Made by a program: the position numbers and the translations under genes. The notes under the pieces are model-generated. The model searched no databases. It worked only from the letters and a program-made list of their open reading frames with translations, and was not told the DNA's origin. Shown here piece by piece: positions 63,373 to 64,000 of a stretch of DNA of 64,000 nucleotides; within the stretch, counting starts at the first letter, position 1, and every line of letters starts with the position of its first letter. This DNA comes from Onchidella celtica (Eukaryota > Mollusca > Gastropoda > Systellommatophora > Onchidiidae): positions 32,987,730-33,051,729 of the forward strand of contig OZ007582.1 in assembly GCA_963931925.1 (NCBI GenBank), read 5' to 3'.

Positions 63373-64000
63373 GTAGGTTGCATTGAAAATTTTAAAATCA
63401 GTTAACTAACAAAAGTTGAAATTTTGATATTTCTTGCTGGTTTGAAAGATGACTGTCAGTGTTGTGTTAATTCTTAAATTATGATGTGTGTATCCGATGT
63501 GAAGTACCCTTAAGAATTATAACTGTATAACTTGATGGCTGATCTCAGTGAGAAAAGAAATTTAACAATAAAAAAAATTACTTCTGGCAGAGGTATTAGG
63601 TATTAGTCAAATCAAAGGTCGAGCAGAATGTTTGCATCATAATTTAAATGGAACAGAAGGGGGGGGGGGGGGATATTTTGACCTTTTTATCTCGGGAAAT
63701 GTTAAATGACGGAAATATGTAAATATCTGTATCACAGAAAGAAAAAGGGAAAGAAGGGGGGGGGGGGGCACGACAGATTTTCCAATTAAAGAAATTCTGC
63801 ATGTAGAGATCAGAAAAATTTTAATGTATTGAAAAACATCAATTGATAGGCAAATTGTAATGCATTGGAGAACAAATAACTGCTGTTGATGATCGACATG
63901 GGCAAGGACTAGGGATATATATGCCTTAGTTCATTCCCTTTAGAATTATTCAAAATGTATATGGTTAGCTAGCTTGTGTTGACTTTGAAAAAACAGGAGT
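63373..64000. other. KMT2C intron, no exon seen
   Basis: AT-rich, with two G13-G14 runs about 100 bp apart (63659 and 63757). No exon could be supported before the window edge. Confidence 0.5.

Noticed and set aside
1..64000. CRISPR arrays, operons or bacterial signals
   Set aside because: Introns, LINEs, SINEs and a KMT2 gene show animal nuclear DNA; the tandem arrays have no repeat-spacer structure.

Overview
The window is animal nuclear DNA: AT-rich, intron-dense, with GT-AG introns, many dispersed repeats, microsatellites and long poly-G/poly-C runs. RTE-like and CR1-like LINEs, tRNA-derived SINEs and CTAGAT-rich patches fit a marine invertebrate. A mollusc, perhaps a gastropod, is my best guess, but the species is inference.

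One host gene dominates. From about 18.68 kb to the right edge, on the + strand, I could assemble 35 exons by hand with matching splice phases. They give about 1,770 codons without a stop. The product is the N-terminal half of the single invertebrate KMT2C/KMT2D (MLL3/MLL4) protein. In order it holds two AT-hook-like basic patches, an extended PHD finger, a first PHD cluster, a low-complexity linker (His, Gln, Asp runs), a second PHD triplet, a Pro-rich stretch, the GVGGFIVRQRSR and EEAFPFYMQEAFFGK family motifs, an acidic/Pro-Gly linker and an HMG box. The first coding exon and the C-terminal FYR and SET domains are not in the window. The part seen corresponds to Drosophila Lpt.

Left flank (1-17.9 kb): no ordinary host gene is recognised. 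It holds a frameshifted transposon-type gene with an OTU-like cysteine protease region (3.2-5.95 kb), a set of hairpin-forming repeats downstream of it (7.1-7.7 kb), two SINE copies, several foldback elements, an internally deleted Gypsy-type element between 160-bp direct repeats (12.06-13.5 kb), and a 56-bp tandem array split by a LINE fragment with an 11-bp target duplication (15.9-16.7 kb).

The introns of the KMT2 gene are packed with mobile DNA: a CR1-like LINE with an open 590-codon reverse transcriptase (44.5-46.5 kb), an RTE-like LINE with an open 719-codon ORF (52.0-54.2 kb), both antisense to the gene, at least seven small elements bounded by TTAA (piggyBac-like MITEs), a Tigger/pogo-like MITE inserted in an older MITE whose empty site can be read from a second copy, a 1.14-kb element with 14-bp perfect terminal repeats, and several tandem arrays. 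The most unusual is a 67-bp array before the exon at 47465: its units are copies of that exon's own 3' splice site and first ~40 coding bases.
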